This document shows positions 7,214-14,894 of a stretch of 41,584 nucleotides of DNA, piece after piece. This DNA is from Flavobacterium cucumis (GTDB taxonomy: Bacteria; Bacteroidota; Bacteroidia; Flavobacteriales; Flavobacteriaceae), in the NCBI RefSeq assembly GCF_900148835.1, contig NZ_FRYK01000008.1:1-41584 (forward strand), written 5' to 3'. Each line of letters begins with the position of its first letter. The first letter of the stretch is position 1. A program made the translations under genes and the position numbers. The notes under the pieces are model-generated. The model saw only the letters and a program-made list of their open reading frames with translations, searched no databases and had not been told where the DNA came from.

Positions 7214-8632
7214 ATGTCAAATTTACCAGACGAAAGTTTTAGAGATACCATATCCACTATTAATGCGGAAGGTAAGCGAAATTTTATTTTTCCTAAAAAA
7301 CCTTCTGGATCTTTTTATGACAAAAGGAAGATTTTAAGTTATCTTCTTTTGGTTTTTTTGATTGCCTCTCCATTTATTAAAGTGAACGGAAATCAGTTCT
7401 TGATGTTCAACATAATGGAAAGACGTTTTAGCATATTCGGATTTGCATTTTGGCCTCAAGACTTTCATTTGTTTGTTGTTTCCATGATTGTTGGCGTAGT
7501 TGGATTAACCTTGTTTACTGTGGCTTTTGGGCGTATTTTTTGTGGCTGGTTTTGTCCACAAACTATTTTTATGGAAATGGTTTTTAGACGAATCGAATAT
7601 TGGATTGATGGCGATAGAGGCTCACAAATGCGATTAGAAAGACAAAAATGGGATGCTGAAAAAATAAGAAAAAGAGTCCTGAAATGGACTATCTTCTTTA
7701 TTTTTTCATTCTTCATTGCTAATGTTTTTTTAGCGTATTTGATTAGCAGTGATGAGCTCATCAAAATGATAACAGAAGGACCAACAAAAAATCTAAGTAC
7801 GTTAATTGCGCTTTTAATATTTACAGGGGTTTTCTATTTTGTTTTCGCTTGGTTCAGAGAGCAGGTCTGTATTATAGCTTGTCCTTATGGAAGAATGCAA
7901 GGCGTTTTATTGGATAATAAATCTATTAATGTGGCCTATGATTATGTAAGAGGCGAGGGGGCTAATGGAAGAAAAAAATGGAGAAACGGGGAAGATAGAA
8001 CCGCATTAGGTCATGGAGATTGTATTGATTGTAACCAATGTGTAGTAGTTTGTCCTACAGGAATTGATATTCGAAACGGAACGCAATTAGAATGCATAAA
8101 CTGTACAGCTTGTATTGATGAATGTGATACCGTGATGGAAAAAGTAGGATTGCCAAAAGGTCTAATTCGTTATGCAAGTGAAGATGAAATTGTAAATAAA
8201 GAGAAGTTTAGGTTAACTGCTCGAATGAAAGGGTATATAACTGTATTAACGCTATTAGTTGGTGTTCTAATAGGGATGTTGTTTTTGAGAAACGATGTCG
8301 AAGCTAATTTTTTACCGATGTCAGGTCAGTTATTCCAACATAATGGAGAAAATATTCGAAATTTCTACACCTATAAAATTGTTAATAAAACCGATCAATC
8401 TTTTGATAATGTGACGATTAAAATTGTGAATTATAAAGGAGCAATTAAATTAGTTGGGAGTCCAGTTATCAAGGTTCCAAAGCAAGGCTTAGTAAGTGGA
8501 ACATTATATATTGATATTCCAGAAACCGCATTGCAGGATGAGAAAGTTCATTTAGAATTAGAATTATACAACGACGATAAATTAATTGAAGAGACTTCAA
8601 CTAATTTCCAAGGTCCGAGAAATTTTAATTAA
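7214..8632 (+). CDS. ccoG: cbb3 oxidase accessory ferredoxin-like protein CcoG/FixG/RdxA
   Basis: A 472-residue membrane protein with several transmembrane helices in the first 340 residues. It has cysteine motifs CGWFCPQ and CIIACPYGR in the membrane part and two 4Fe-4S motifs (CIDCNQCVVVCP and CINCTACIDEC, about 275-305). A beta-rich periplasmic domain follows the last helix (about 365-472). CcoG has been described as a Cu(II) reductase that supplies Cu(I) during cbb3 assembly. Its position before ccoH supports the call. Confidence 0.95.
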   Translation: MSNLPDESFRDTISTINAEGKRNFIFPKKPSGSFYDKRKILSYLLLVFLIASPFIKVNGNQFLMFNIMERRFSIFGFAFWPQDFHLFVVSMIVGVVGLTLFTVAFGRIFCGWFCPQTIFMEMVFRRIEYWIDGDRGSQMRLERQKWDAEKIRKRVLKWTIFFIFSFFIANVFLAYLISSDELIKMITEGPTKNLSTLIALLIFTGVFYFVFAWFREQVCIIACPYGRMQGVLLDNKSINVAYDYVRGEGANGRKKWRNGEDRTALGHGDCIDCNQCVVVCPTGIDIRNGTQLECINCTACIDECDTVMEKVGLPKGLIRYASEDEIVNKEKFRLTARMKGYITVLTLLVGVLIGMLFLRNDVEANFLPMSGQLFQHNGENIRNFYTYKIVNKTDQSFDNVTIKIVNYKGAIKLVGSPVIKVPKQGLVSGTLYIDIPETALQDEKVHLELELYNDDKLIEETSTNFQGPRNFN

Positions 8633-8653
8633 AAAAATAAAAAAAATGTTATT

Positions 8654-9103
8654 ATGAAGTTTAATTGGGGAACAGGAATTGTTATTGCTTTTGCACTTTT
8701 TATTGCATTCATTTTATCATACGTTTTTAAAGTGCAATCCAATGATAAATATGATCATGAATTAGTTGTAGAAGACTATTATAAGAAAGAAGCATTAGTT
8801 CAAGTTGATATAGAAAAGCAACAGAATGCGAATGCATTGACAAATAAGGTAATTATTAAAAATATTGCGGAGGGCGTTAAAATTGAATTTCCAGTTGATT
8901 TCGATTATTCAAAAATAAATGGAAAAGTGTCCTTATATAGACCGTCAAGTCAGAAATTAGATTTTGAAATTCCAATTTCACTATCTAGTCCACATTTGCT
9001 CATACCTAAAAGTAATTTGACTGGCGGTCTTTGGGACATTTCTATCGATTGGGAATATGATGGTGTGAAATATTTGAATAAAGATTCGTTTAGAATGGAA
9101 TAA
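8654..9103 (+). CDS. ccoH: cbb3 oxidase assembly protein CcoH/FixH
   Basis: A 149-residue protein with one N-terminal membrane helix (about 5-24, FNWGTGIVIAFALFIAFI) followed by the FixH signature with DYYKKE near 42-47. The rest is a beta-rich periplasmic domain. It starts 21 bases after ccoG. FixH family proteins assist assembly and stability of the oxidase together with CcoI and CcoG. Confidence 0.9.
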   Translation: MKFNWGTGIVIAFALFIAFILSYVFKVQSNDKYDHELVVEDYYKKEALVQVDIEKQQNANALTNKVIIKNIAEGVKIEFPVDFDYSKINGKVSLYRPSSQKLDFEIPISLSSPHLLIPKSNLTGGLWDISIDWEYDGVKYLNKDSFRME

Positions 9104-9135
9104 TTTCTTTCTTTTGAATTTGAAATTTGTAATTG

Positions 9136-9837
9136 ATGTTGTATTCAGCTTTTATATTTGGTTTAATTAGTAGTTTTCACTGCATAGGAATGTGTGGTCC
9201 AATTGCTATGATGTTACCAGTTGATAGAAGCAATGAAGCTAAAAAAGTAGTTCAAATTATAACATATCACATTGGTAAATTAACTGCTTACGGAGCTTTG
9301 GGATTGATTTTTGGACTACTAGGAAGAAGTTTCTATTTAGCCGGTATGCAACAACAGTTATCGATAATTGTTGGTGTTTTAATGATTTTGGTTGCAGTAA
9401 TTCCTGAACGAATATTTGCCAAATACAATTTTTCAAAGCCTGTTTATCGAATTATTATGAAAGTAAAGTCGAGTTTAGGACAACAGTTTAAAAGCAAAAG
9501 TTATAAATCGTTATTCACTATTGGGTTATTGAATGGTTTTTTACCATGTGGAATGGTATATGTAGCCCTTTTTGGAGCTGTAGCCATGCAAGATATTGCT
9601 TTAGGTGTTTCCTATATGGTGCTATTTGGAATAGGTACAATACCAATGTTGGTAGCTGTGGTTTATGCTTCTGGATTGATTTCATTCTCGTTTAGAGGAG
9701 CTATTCAGAAAGCAATACCGTTAGTTGCTGTTATTATTGGGATGTTGTTTATTATAAGAGGTTTAGGTTTGGATATTCCTTATTTGTCTCCAAGTAACAT
9801 AAGTTTATTTGTGCAACCCGAAGCCAATTGTCATTGA
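9136..9837 (+). CDS. sulfite exporter TauE/SafE-like (UreH_2) membrane protein
   Basis: A 233-residue polytopic protein with about six membrane helices. The first helix has the motif HCIGMCGPIA typical of the family often placed next to ccoGH, and a second related motif, NGFLPCGMVY, lies near 136-145. The pseudo-repeat with Cys and Pro suggests metal or thiol transport, with copper handling for the oxidase a reasonable inference. I chose ATG 9136; a TTG directly before it is also in frame. It is the last gene of the locus and is followed by a terminator. Confidence 0.85.
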   Translation: MLYSAFIFGLISSFHCIGMCGPIAMMLPVDRSNEAKKVVQIITYHIGKLTAYGALGLIFGLLGRSFYLAGMQQQLSIIVGVLMILVAVIPERIFAKYNFSKPVYRIIMKVKSSLGQQFKSKSYKSLFTIGLLNGFLPCGMVYVALFGAVAMQDIALGVSYMVLFGIGTIPMLVAVVYASGLISFSFRGAIQKAIPLVAVIIGMLFIIRGLGLDIPYLSPSNISLFVQPEANCH

Positions 9838-9860
9838 TTTTTTTAGTTAATAGGGGAAAG

Positions 9861-9896
9861 AAGAGTGTTGAGATCATCTTATACACTCTTTTTTTT
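9861..9896 (+). terminator. terminator at the end of the cbb3 locus
   Basis: Stem AAGAGTGT/ACACTCTT (9861-9868 with 9883-9890) with a 14-base loop and eight T after it. A-rich sequence on the other side gives it some potential for the convergent DUF2200 gene too. Confidence 0.75.
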
Positions 9897-9910
9897 AGCC
9901 GTTTATTTGA

Positions 9911-10261
9911 CTAGGATCTCAATATTTTTTGCATTGTTTTTCCTTTAGCTAACTCCTCTATTAATTTGTCCAAGTAACGTACTTTTTTTAGTAATGGATC
10001 TTCGATTTCTTCAATGCGATACCCACAAATAACACCGGTAATTTTAGAAACATTTTCGTTAAGTTGAGGTGCTTGGTCAAAAAAAGTTTCAAAATCTACT
10101 TTTGTATTAATTTGCTTTTGAAGGCTTTCCTGTGTGTAACCCGTAAGCCAACAAATAATTTCATCAACTTCGGCTTTCGTTCGATTTTTTTTCTCTGCTT
10201 TAGCTACATAATGAGGATAAACACTCGCAAAGATCATATGATTAATGCTTCTTGATGCCAT
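9911..10261 (-). CDS. DUF2200 family protein
   Basis: A 116-residue soluble protein. The start ([19 protein letters not shown]) and the segment EIICWLTGY are hallmarks of the DUF2200 family, whose function is unknown. The start codon directly abuts the stop codon of nth, so both are one transcript. Nothing in it suggests export or membrane binding. No function is assigned. Confidence 0.85.
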   Translation of the reverse strand: MASRSINHMIFASVYPHYVAKAEKKNRTKAEVDEIICWLTGYTQESLQKQINTKVDFETFFDQAPQLNENVSKITGVICGYRIEEIEDPLLKKVRYLDKLIEELAKGKTMQKILRS

Positions 10262-10909
10262 TTACTTTTTTATTTCATTAATTACACTCTTTCTTCCAAT
10301 CGTCTTCGTAATTATATCTTTTTCTAAATTCCAACCCCGTGCAGGCGAGTATTCCCGTCCATACCAAATGATTTGCAAGTGTAAGTCGTTCCAACATGCT
10401 TCAGGGAAAATACGTTTGGCATCTTTTTCGGTTTGTTGTACGTTTTTACCATTTGTTAATCCCCATCGATACATCAATCTATGAATATGCGTATCTACAG
10501 GAAATGCAGGAACTCCAAAAGCTTGGCTCATAACTACACTAGCCGTCTTGTGACCCACAGCAGGCAAAGCTTCTAAAGCTTCAAAACTTTGCGGTACTTC
10601 GCCGTTGTATTTTTCAATTAAAATCTCGGATAGGCCATGAATTCCTTTCGATTTCATAGGAGATAATCCACAAGGACGAATGATTTCTTTAATTTCTTCC
10701 ACACTCATTTTTACCATATCATATGGATTATCTGCTTTGGCAAACAAAATCGGTGTAATCTGATTCACGCGAACATCCGTACATTGCGCGGAAAGCAATA
10801 CTGCGATTAGTAATGTGTATGGATCTTTATGGTCTAATGGAATCGGAATTTCAGGATATAATTGATTTAACGTATTTATAACAAATGTTACCTTCTCGCT
10901 TTTGGTCAT
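10262..10909 (-). CDS. nth: endonuclease III-like DNA glycosylase without the iron-sulfur loop
   Basis: A 215-residue HhH-GPD glycosylase/AP lyase for oxidised pyrimidines. The helix-hairpin-helix LPAVGHKTAS carries the catalytic Lys121, and PVDTHIHR carries the catalytic Asp139. In E. coli Nth four cysteines near the C-terminus bind a 4Fe-4S cluster. Here residues 182-215 (WYGREYSPARGW onward) contain no cysteine, although the length is normal, so the cluster must be absent. First gene of a two-gene unit with the DUF2200 gene, with a good promoter at 10930-10959. Confidence 0.93.
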   Translation of the reverse strand: MTKSEKVTFVINTLNQLYPEIPIPLDHKDPYTLLIAVLLSAQCTDVRVNQITPILFAKADNPYDMVKMSVEEIKEIIRPCGLSPMKSKGIHGLSEILIEKYNGEVPQSFEALEALPAVGHKTASVVMSQAFGVPAFPVDTHIHRLMYRWGLTNGKNVQQTEKDAKRIFPEACWNDLHLQIIWYGREYSPARGWNLEKDIITKTIGRKSVINEIKK

Positions 10910-10929
10910 TTTTAACTAAATTTGATTCG

Positions 10930-10959
10930 TAAAGTTATAAAGTAAAAGCGCAATATCAA
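10930..10959 (-). promoter_or_regulatory. promoter of nth
   Basis: On the minus strand TTG (10957-10959), exactly 19 bases, then TAACTTTA (10930-10937). This is a near-complete match to the Bacteroidota consensus. The start codon lies 20 bases downstream, so the leader is short. Confidence 0.65.
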
Positions 10960-11029
10960 AATTCAATTTCATTGTTGCATCTTGAATCTTTTAAACTGAT
11001 GAATACCTAACCTTTTAAATTATAAACAA

Positions 11030-11482
11030 ATGACAACATTAAAAGCAGGAGATAAAGCCCCTAATTTTTCAGGTTTAGACCAAAATGGAACAACTCATAC
11101 ATTAGCCGATTACAAAGGAAAAAAACTTGTAGTTTTCTTTTATCCAAAAGCTAGTACGCCCGGATGTACAGCAGAAGCATGTGATTTGAGAGATAATTTT
11201 GCTCGTTTTCAAGCGAATAATTATGCGTTGTTAGGGGTAAGTGCGGATAGTGCAAAAGCACAAGCAAAGTTTATCGAAAAATATGAGTTACCCTTTCCTT
11301 TGTTAGCTGATGAAGATAAATCCGTAATTCAAGCTTTCGGCGTTTGGGGGCCAAAGAAATTCATGGGAAAAGAATACGATGGTATTCATAGAACTACTTT
11401 TGTGATTGATGAAAACGGTGTAATTGAAGCCGTTATTTCAGATGTAAAGACTAAAGCACATGCTGCTCAGATTTTGAAATAA
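11030..11482 (+). CDS. bcp: thioredoxin-dependent peroxiredoxin Bcp/PrxQ
   Basis: A 150-residue peroxiredoxin that reduces hydroperoxides. The motif STPGCTAEAC holds the peroxidatic Cys46 and, five residues later, the resolving Cys51, the PrxQ arrangement. FFYPKA and the later HRTTFVID segment are standard. There is no signal peptide, so it is cytoplasmic. It diverges from nth and ends at a strong bidirectional terminator. Normal length. Confidence 0.96.
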   Translation: MTTLKAGDKAPNFSGLDQNGTTHTLADYKGKKLVVFFYPKASTPGCTAEACDLRDNFARFQANNYALLGVSADSAKAQAKFIEKYELPFPLLADEDKSVIQAFGVWGPKKFMGKEYDGIHRTTFVIDENGVIEAVISDVKTKAHAAQILK

Positions 11483-11502
11483 TTTTCAGTTGAAATAAAA
11501 GG

Positions 11503-11537
11503 AAAAGAAACGCTATCTATTTGATAGCGTTTCTTTT
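11503..11537. terminator. bidirectional terminator between bcp and the hydrolase gene
   Basis: A perfect 15-bp stem (11503-11517 with 11523-11537) with a five-base loop. The stem ends in A-run/T-run pairs on both strands, and it lies between two convergent genes, so it can serve both. Confidence 0.88.
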
Positions 11538-11553
11538 TTGTTTGATTTTCGAA

Positions 11554-11961
11554 TTAATTTCCGCGATAGGTTGCATATCCATAAGCCGAGAGTGTAATGG
11601 GCACATGGTAGTGGCTTTTATCTTTAATTTGGAACACTACTTCAATGAAAGGATAAAAACTTTCTAGATTATCTTTCTTAAAATACGTGTCTGTTAAAAA
11701 AGTAAGTTTGTAAATACCCATGTTATCTTGTTCGGAACTTAAAAAATCGGTTATGCGTCCGTTTTTGTCTGTTATTTTTTCATCTATTTTTTCCCATTGG
11801 TTAGTAATTTCGTTCTTTTTTTCCAACTTTATGGTTACGCCACTCGCAGGAATTCCTTTAGAGACGTCCAGAATATGACTTGAAAGTTGATAGTTTTTGT
11901 TCTGACTAAAAGTAGTAAGACTAATGAATGCAATAGCGATTGTGAAGATTAACTTTTTCAT
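11554..11961 (-). CDS. uraH: exported 5-hydroxyisourate hydrolase (transthyretin-like)
   Basis: A 135-residue protein with a signal peptide (about 1-19, ending TTFSQ). The mature part has the hydrolase signatures SSHILDVSKGIPASGV near the N-terminus and YHVPITLSAYGYATYRG at the C-terminus. The usual last residues YRGS read YRGN here. The enzyme opens 5-hydroxyisourate, the product of urate oxidation. No urate oxidase or decarboxylase is in the window. It lies 17 bases after the GlcG-like gene, in one operon. Export to the periplasm is inferred from the signal. Confidence 0.87.
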   Translation of the reverse strand: MKKLIFTIAIAFISLTTFSQNKNYQLSSHILDVSKGIPASGVTIKLEKKNEITNQWEKIDEKITDKNGRITDFLSSEQDNMGIYKLTFLTDTYFKKDNLESFYPFIEVVFQIKDKSHYHVPITLSAYGYATYRGN

Positions 11962-11978
11962 GTTTCAATTTTTTATAA

Positions 11979-12503
11979 TTATTTCAATTTGATTTTTTCT
12001 AATGTAGCAGATTTTGCAATAAGGTCATCATTCTCAGGACCTCCAGCGCCTGCAATTCCGATGCTTCCTACAATTTGGTTGTTATGCCATATCGGAACCC
12101 CTCCGCCAAGTAATAATAAATCGGGTAATGTATTTAAGTTTTGTGTATCTGCGTTGGAAGCAGCATTTCTAGATAATTGCAATGTAGCAGTTTTAGTGCT
12201 TAAGGCTGTAAATGCTTTTTTTCTGGCAGCTTCCATGTTATGAGTTCCAACACTTGAATCTCGTGTGAGTAAAATTAAAGTTCCAGAAGCATCTAAAATG
12301 GCAACCGCAACTTTTTTGTTTAAATCGGCTGCGGATTCGTGTGCAATTTCTAAAAGATCAAATGCGGTTTTTTGATTCAGACTCACAACCGTTAGTAGTC
12401 TATCACTAGGAAAGCTATTTTTTTTGTTGTTTGCTTTGCTTTCTTGTCCAAAAGCGATTGTGGTACAAAGAAAAGTTGTTAAAATAAGTGTTTTCATTTT
12501 CAT
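11979..12503 (-). CDS. exported GlcG/HbpS family (DUF336) protein
   Basis: A 174-residue protein with a signal peptide (about 1-19, ending IAFGQ). The rest is a GlcG/HbpS domain: VAVAILDASGTLILLTRDS, the stretch around MEAARKKAFTA and the glycine-rich GGGVPIW and GSIGIAGAGGPENDD. Members bind heme or small molecules, and some assist cofactor or degradation pathways. The function here is unknown. First gene of a two-gene unit with the hydrolase, driven by a promoter with a perfect palindrome at 12542-12555. Confidence 0.85.
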   Translation of the reverse strand: MKMKTLILTTFLCTTIAFGQESKANNKKNSFPSDRLLTVVSLNQKTAFDLLEIAHESAADLNKKVAVAILDASGTLILLTRDSSVGTHNMEAARKKAFTALSTKTATLQLSRNAASNADTQNLNTLPDLLLLGGGVPIWHNNQIVGSIGIAGAGGPENDDLIAKSATLEKIKLK

Positions 12504-12511
12504 TTTTTATG

Positions 12512-12519
12512 CAAAGTTA
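12512..12519 (-). promoter_or_regulatory. -7 element of the GlcG-like/hydrolase operon
   Basis: TAACTTTG on the minus strand, eight bases before the start codon, so the transcript would be nearly leaderless. No TTG at the -33 position; the palindrome at 12542-12555 lies upstream instead. Confidence 0.6.
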
Positions 12520-12541
12520 GTGGCTCTAAAAATGAAAAAGA

Positions 12542-12555
12542 TTGACTTAAGTCAA
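12542..12555. promoter_or_regulatory. perfect 14-base palindromic operator
   Basis: TTGACTTAAGTCAA is a perfect palindrome and fits TGA-N6-TCA. Its centre, 12548.5, is 29.5 bases from the first base of the -7 element, the same as at ccoI and ccoS. It lies between the stop of the Crp-family gene (12561) and the genes it probably controls. The neighbouring Crp-family protein is the likely ligand (inference). Confidence 0.7.
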
Positions 12556-12560
12556 CGAAT

Positions 12561-13130
12561 TCAAAGTTTTGATTTTATTCGGCTTAGTGTTGAGGGAGAA
12601 ATTCCTAAATAACTAGCAGTCATTTTATTTGAAACTCGAAGTAATAGTTGTGGCTGATTTTGAATAGTCCATTTCACTTTGTAAAGGGCATCATATCCCT
12701 GAAAGCCATAAATTCTTTTTTGGGCAACGATGAAACCAAGCTCTAATATTTCAGTATAGATTTTAGCAAATTGAGGAATTGTTGCTACTAAATGATAAAA
12801 ATCAGTTCTTGAAATTGAGAGTAATTCTGAATTTTCAATCGTTTGTAGGTATTCTTCTGCCGGTTTTTGATCAATAAAACTAGGAAGAGCCGTTCCAAAG
12901 CTTCCTTCAAAAGCAAAGAACCTTGAAATTTCATTACCATCTCTTGTTATGGTAAATAATCGAATGCAACCTTTGTTTACAAAATAATACCGATCTGCTA
13001 CCTGATCAAAATGAAGTAAAATTTCATTTTTTTTGGTTTTAATTTGTTTAAAATGAGAACAAATCTCATTCAAAGTAGTTTCGTCAATACTAGTTTTACT
13101 TTTTAAAAACGATTTTAGAATAGCATACAT
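12561..13130 (-). CDS. Crp-family transcriptional regulator, short Bacteroidota type
   Basis: A 189-residue protein with a cyclic-nucleotide-binding-like domain (about 20-130, with YYFVNKGCIRLF and ISRFFAFEGSFG) and a compact C-terminal winged helix ending at ASYLGISPSTLSRIKSKL. The Glu usual in the recognition helix of this type (PETLSR) is Ser here (PSTLSR), while the Arg is kept. It starts five bases after the PhzF-like gene. A palindrome right behind its stop, in front of the GlcG-like gene, is its probable target. No iron-sulfur cysteines are seen. Confidence 0.88.
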   Translation of the reverse strand: MYAILKSFLKSKTSIDETTLNEICSHFKQIKTKKNEILLHFDQVADRYYFVNKGCIRLFTITRDGNEISRFFAFEGSFGTALPSFIDQKPAEEYLQTIENSELLSISRTDFYHLVATIPQFAKIYTEILELGFIVAQKRIYGFQGYDALYKVKWTIQNQPQLLLRVSNKMTASYLGISPSTLSRIKSKL

Positions 13131-13135
13131 ATTTT

Positions 13136-13924
13136 TTATTCTATATAAAGTAATCCTTTTAAAAATAATTTAGCTTGACCACTAATTTCGACTCTATCCT
13201 GTACTACTTTACATTTCAATTCTCCACCTCGGCTAGAAACTTGAGTTGCGGTTAGTGTTGTTTTGTTTAATTTTTTTGACCAATAGGGTGTAAGTGTGGT
13301 GTGAGCCGAACCCGTGACTGGGTCTTCAATGATACCAATTTGAGGTGCGAAAAATCGAGAGACAAAATCTACTTTGTTCCCCTTAGCAGAGACAATTACG
13401 CCTCTAGCATCTAATTTAGCAATATTTTCAAAATTTGGGTTCATATTTATAATTGCTTCTTCGTTTTCAAAAATCACAAGATAATCTGTTTTTCCTTTAA
13501 TAACTGTAAGGGGAGATGAAGTAAAGCAATTCGCTATTTCAGAAGTTAATGCTACTTCTTTTATTTCATCGAGAGGGAAATTTAAAGTTAGATAATTGAG
13601 CTCTCTAGCAACAGTTAAATGGCCACTTCTGGACGAGAAGAAATTGATATTATTTTCAGTGTGATTTTCATGATGAAATAAAACAAAAGCTGTTGCTAAA
13701 GTAGCATGTCCACAAAGATCTACTTCAACTGTTGGAGTAAACCACCTGATTTCATAATGGTTGTCTTTCTTTACATAGAAAGCGGTTTCAGCTAAATTAT
13801 TTTCCATTGCAATTTTTTGTAATATAGCATCGTCTAGCCAACCATTTAGTGGACAGACTGCTGCTGAATTTCCTGAAAAAACTTTATTAGTGAAAGCGTC
13901 AATTTGATATATTTTAATCTCCAT
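13136..13924 (-). CDS. PhzF family isomerase/epimerase-like protein
   Basis: A 262-residue protein with the PhzF fold: KIYQIDAFT at the start, FSGNSAAVCPL, the acidic catalytic position in NNLAETAFY, then DLCGHATLATA and the second-domain DPVTGSAHTTL. Family members catalyse isomerisation or epimerisation without cofactor; PhzF itself acts in phenazine synthesis, but no other phenazine gene is near. I chose the ATG at 13924, which begins MEIKIYQ; an in-frame ATG five codons upstream exists but adds nothing conserved. It forms a unit with the Crp-family gene downstream. Confidence 0.9.
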   Translation of the reverse strand: MEIKIYQIDAFTNKVFSGNSAAVCPLNGWLDDAILQKIAMENNLAETAFYVKKDNHYEIRWFTPTVEVDLCGHATLATAFVLFHHENHTENNINFFSSRSGHLTVARELNYLTLNFPLDEIKEVALTSEIANCFTSSPLTVIKGKTDYLVIFENEEAIINMNPNFENIAKLDARGVIVSAKGNKVDFVSRFFAPQIGIIEDPVTGSAHTTLTPYWSKKLNKTTLTATQVSSRGGELKCKVVQDRVEISGQAKLFLKGLLYIE

Positions 13925-13955
13925 TATTTGAATACACATTAGTTTTTACTTAATT

Positions 13956-13963
13956 CAAATATA
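13956..13963 (-). promoter_or_regulatory. -7 element of the PhzF-like gene
   Basis: TATATTTG on the minus strand matches TAnnTTTG, 31 bases before the chosen start. No clear TTG partner. On the plus strand TAAATTTG (13998-14005) could serve the divergent lipoprotein gene. Confidence 0.4.
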
Positions 13964-14021
13964 AGTATCTTTTCTTTTTTTATTCTTTACATTTCGCTAA
14001 ATTTGATGTTAATTTTCCATA

Positions 14022-14894
14022 ATGAAAAACTCTTTTATAAAAATATTATTTGTTGTATTGGTCTTGTTTTCTTGCAATCAAAATGTTAATCTAGCACAAT
14101 CTCTTAAAATCAAATACGAATTTCCATCTCAGTTGCATGAAGTTTCTGGTATTACCTATGTGAATGGTTTACTTTGGACACTTGAAGACAGTGGCAATGA
14201 ACCTAAAATTACTGCTTTAAATGATAATGGAACTGCAAAACAAGAAATTGTATTTGATTCTATTTCAAATATTGATTGGGAAGAATTAACAAAAGATGAA
14301 AATCAGCATCTTTATATTGGGGATTTTGGTAATAATGATAATGACCGAAAAGATTTAAGTATCTACAAAGTTTCAGCTCCTGACTATAATCAAGTAACTG
14401 AAAAAATTACTTTTCATTATCCAGAGCAAATTGATTTTCCTGCGAAAAAAAAGGAAAAGTTTTATGATTGTGAAGCATTTTTTTATCATAAGAATTATTT
14501 CTATTTGTTTACTAAAAATAGAAGTAAAGAATTTGACGGAACCACTCTTATTTACAAAATACCCGCTAAGGCAGGAAATCATGCTGCAAAATTGATAGGA
14601 ACTTATACTACCTGTGGCAATTATAATTCTTGTGTAATTACGGGAGCTGCAATTAGTCCAGATGCTAAAAAAGTAGTTTTATTAAGTCATGATCGTTTAT
14701 GGCTGTTTGAGAACTTTAAAAATGATGCTTTTACCACAGGTACTGCTACAATGTTAAAATTTGATCATTACAGTCAGAAAGAATCCATTTGTTTTAAAGA
14801 CAATGCCACTTTGTTAATTGCTGATGAACGTTCTAAAAAGATGGGAGGCAATTTATATGAGGTAACTTTGGAAGATTTAAAAAACACCAACTAA
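14022..14894 (+). CDS. lipoprotein with a predicted beta-propeller-like fold
   Basis: A 290-residue protein I cannot assign to a function. The N-terminus is a lipoprotein signal with lipobox LFSC (Cys18). The mature part has short repeated beta-like units: HEVSGITYVNGLLWTLEDSGN, WEELTKDENQHLYIGDFGNN, CEAFFYHKNYFYLFTKNR and AAISPDAKKVVLLSHDRLW. These resemble blades of a beta-propeller of the SdiA-regulated or NHL kind. Its 3' end overlaps the convergent PAP2 gene by 18 bases. Outer-membrane or periplasmic location is inferred. Confidence 0.75.
   Translation: MKNSFIKILFVVLVLFSCNQNVNLAQSLKIKYEFPSQLHEVSGITYVNGLLWTLEDSGNEPKITALNDNGTAKQEIVFDSISNIDWEELTKDENQHLYIGDFGNNDNDRKDLSIYKVSAPDYNQVTEKITFHYPEQIDFPAKKKEKFYDCEAFFYHKNYFYLFTKNRSKEFDGTTLIYKIPAKAGNHAAKLIGTYTTCGNYNSCVITGAAISPDAKKVVLLSHDRLWLFENFKNDAFTTGTATMLKFDHYSQKESICFKDNATLLIADERSKKMGGNLYEVTLEDLKNTN

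Noticed and set aside
13136..13924. Phenazine biosynthesis cluster
   Set aside because: Only a PhzF-like gene is present; this family is widespread without phenazine genes.
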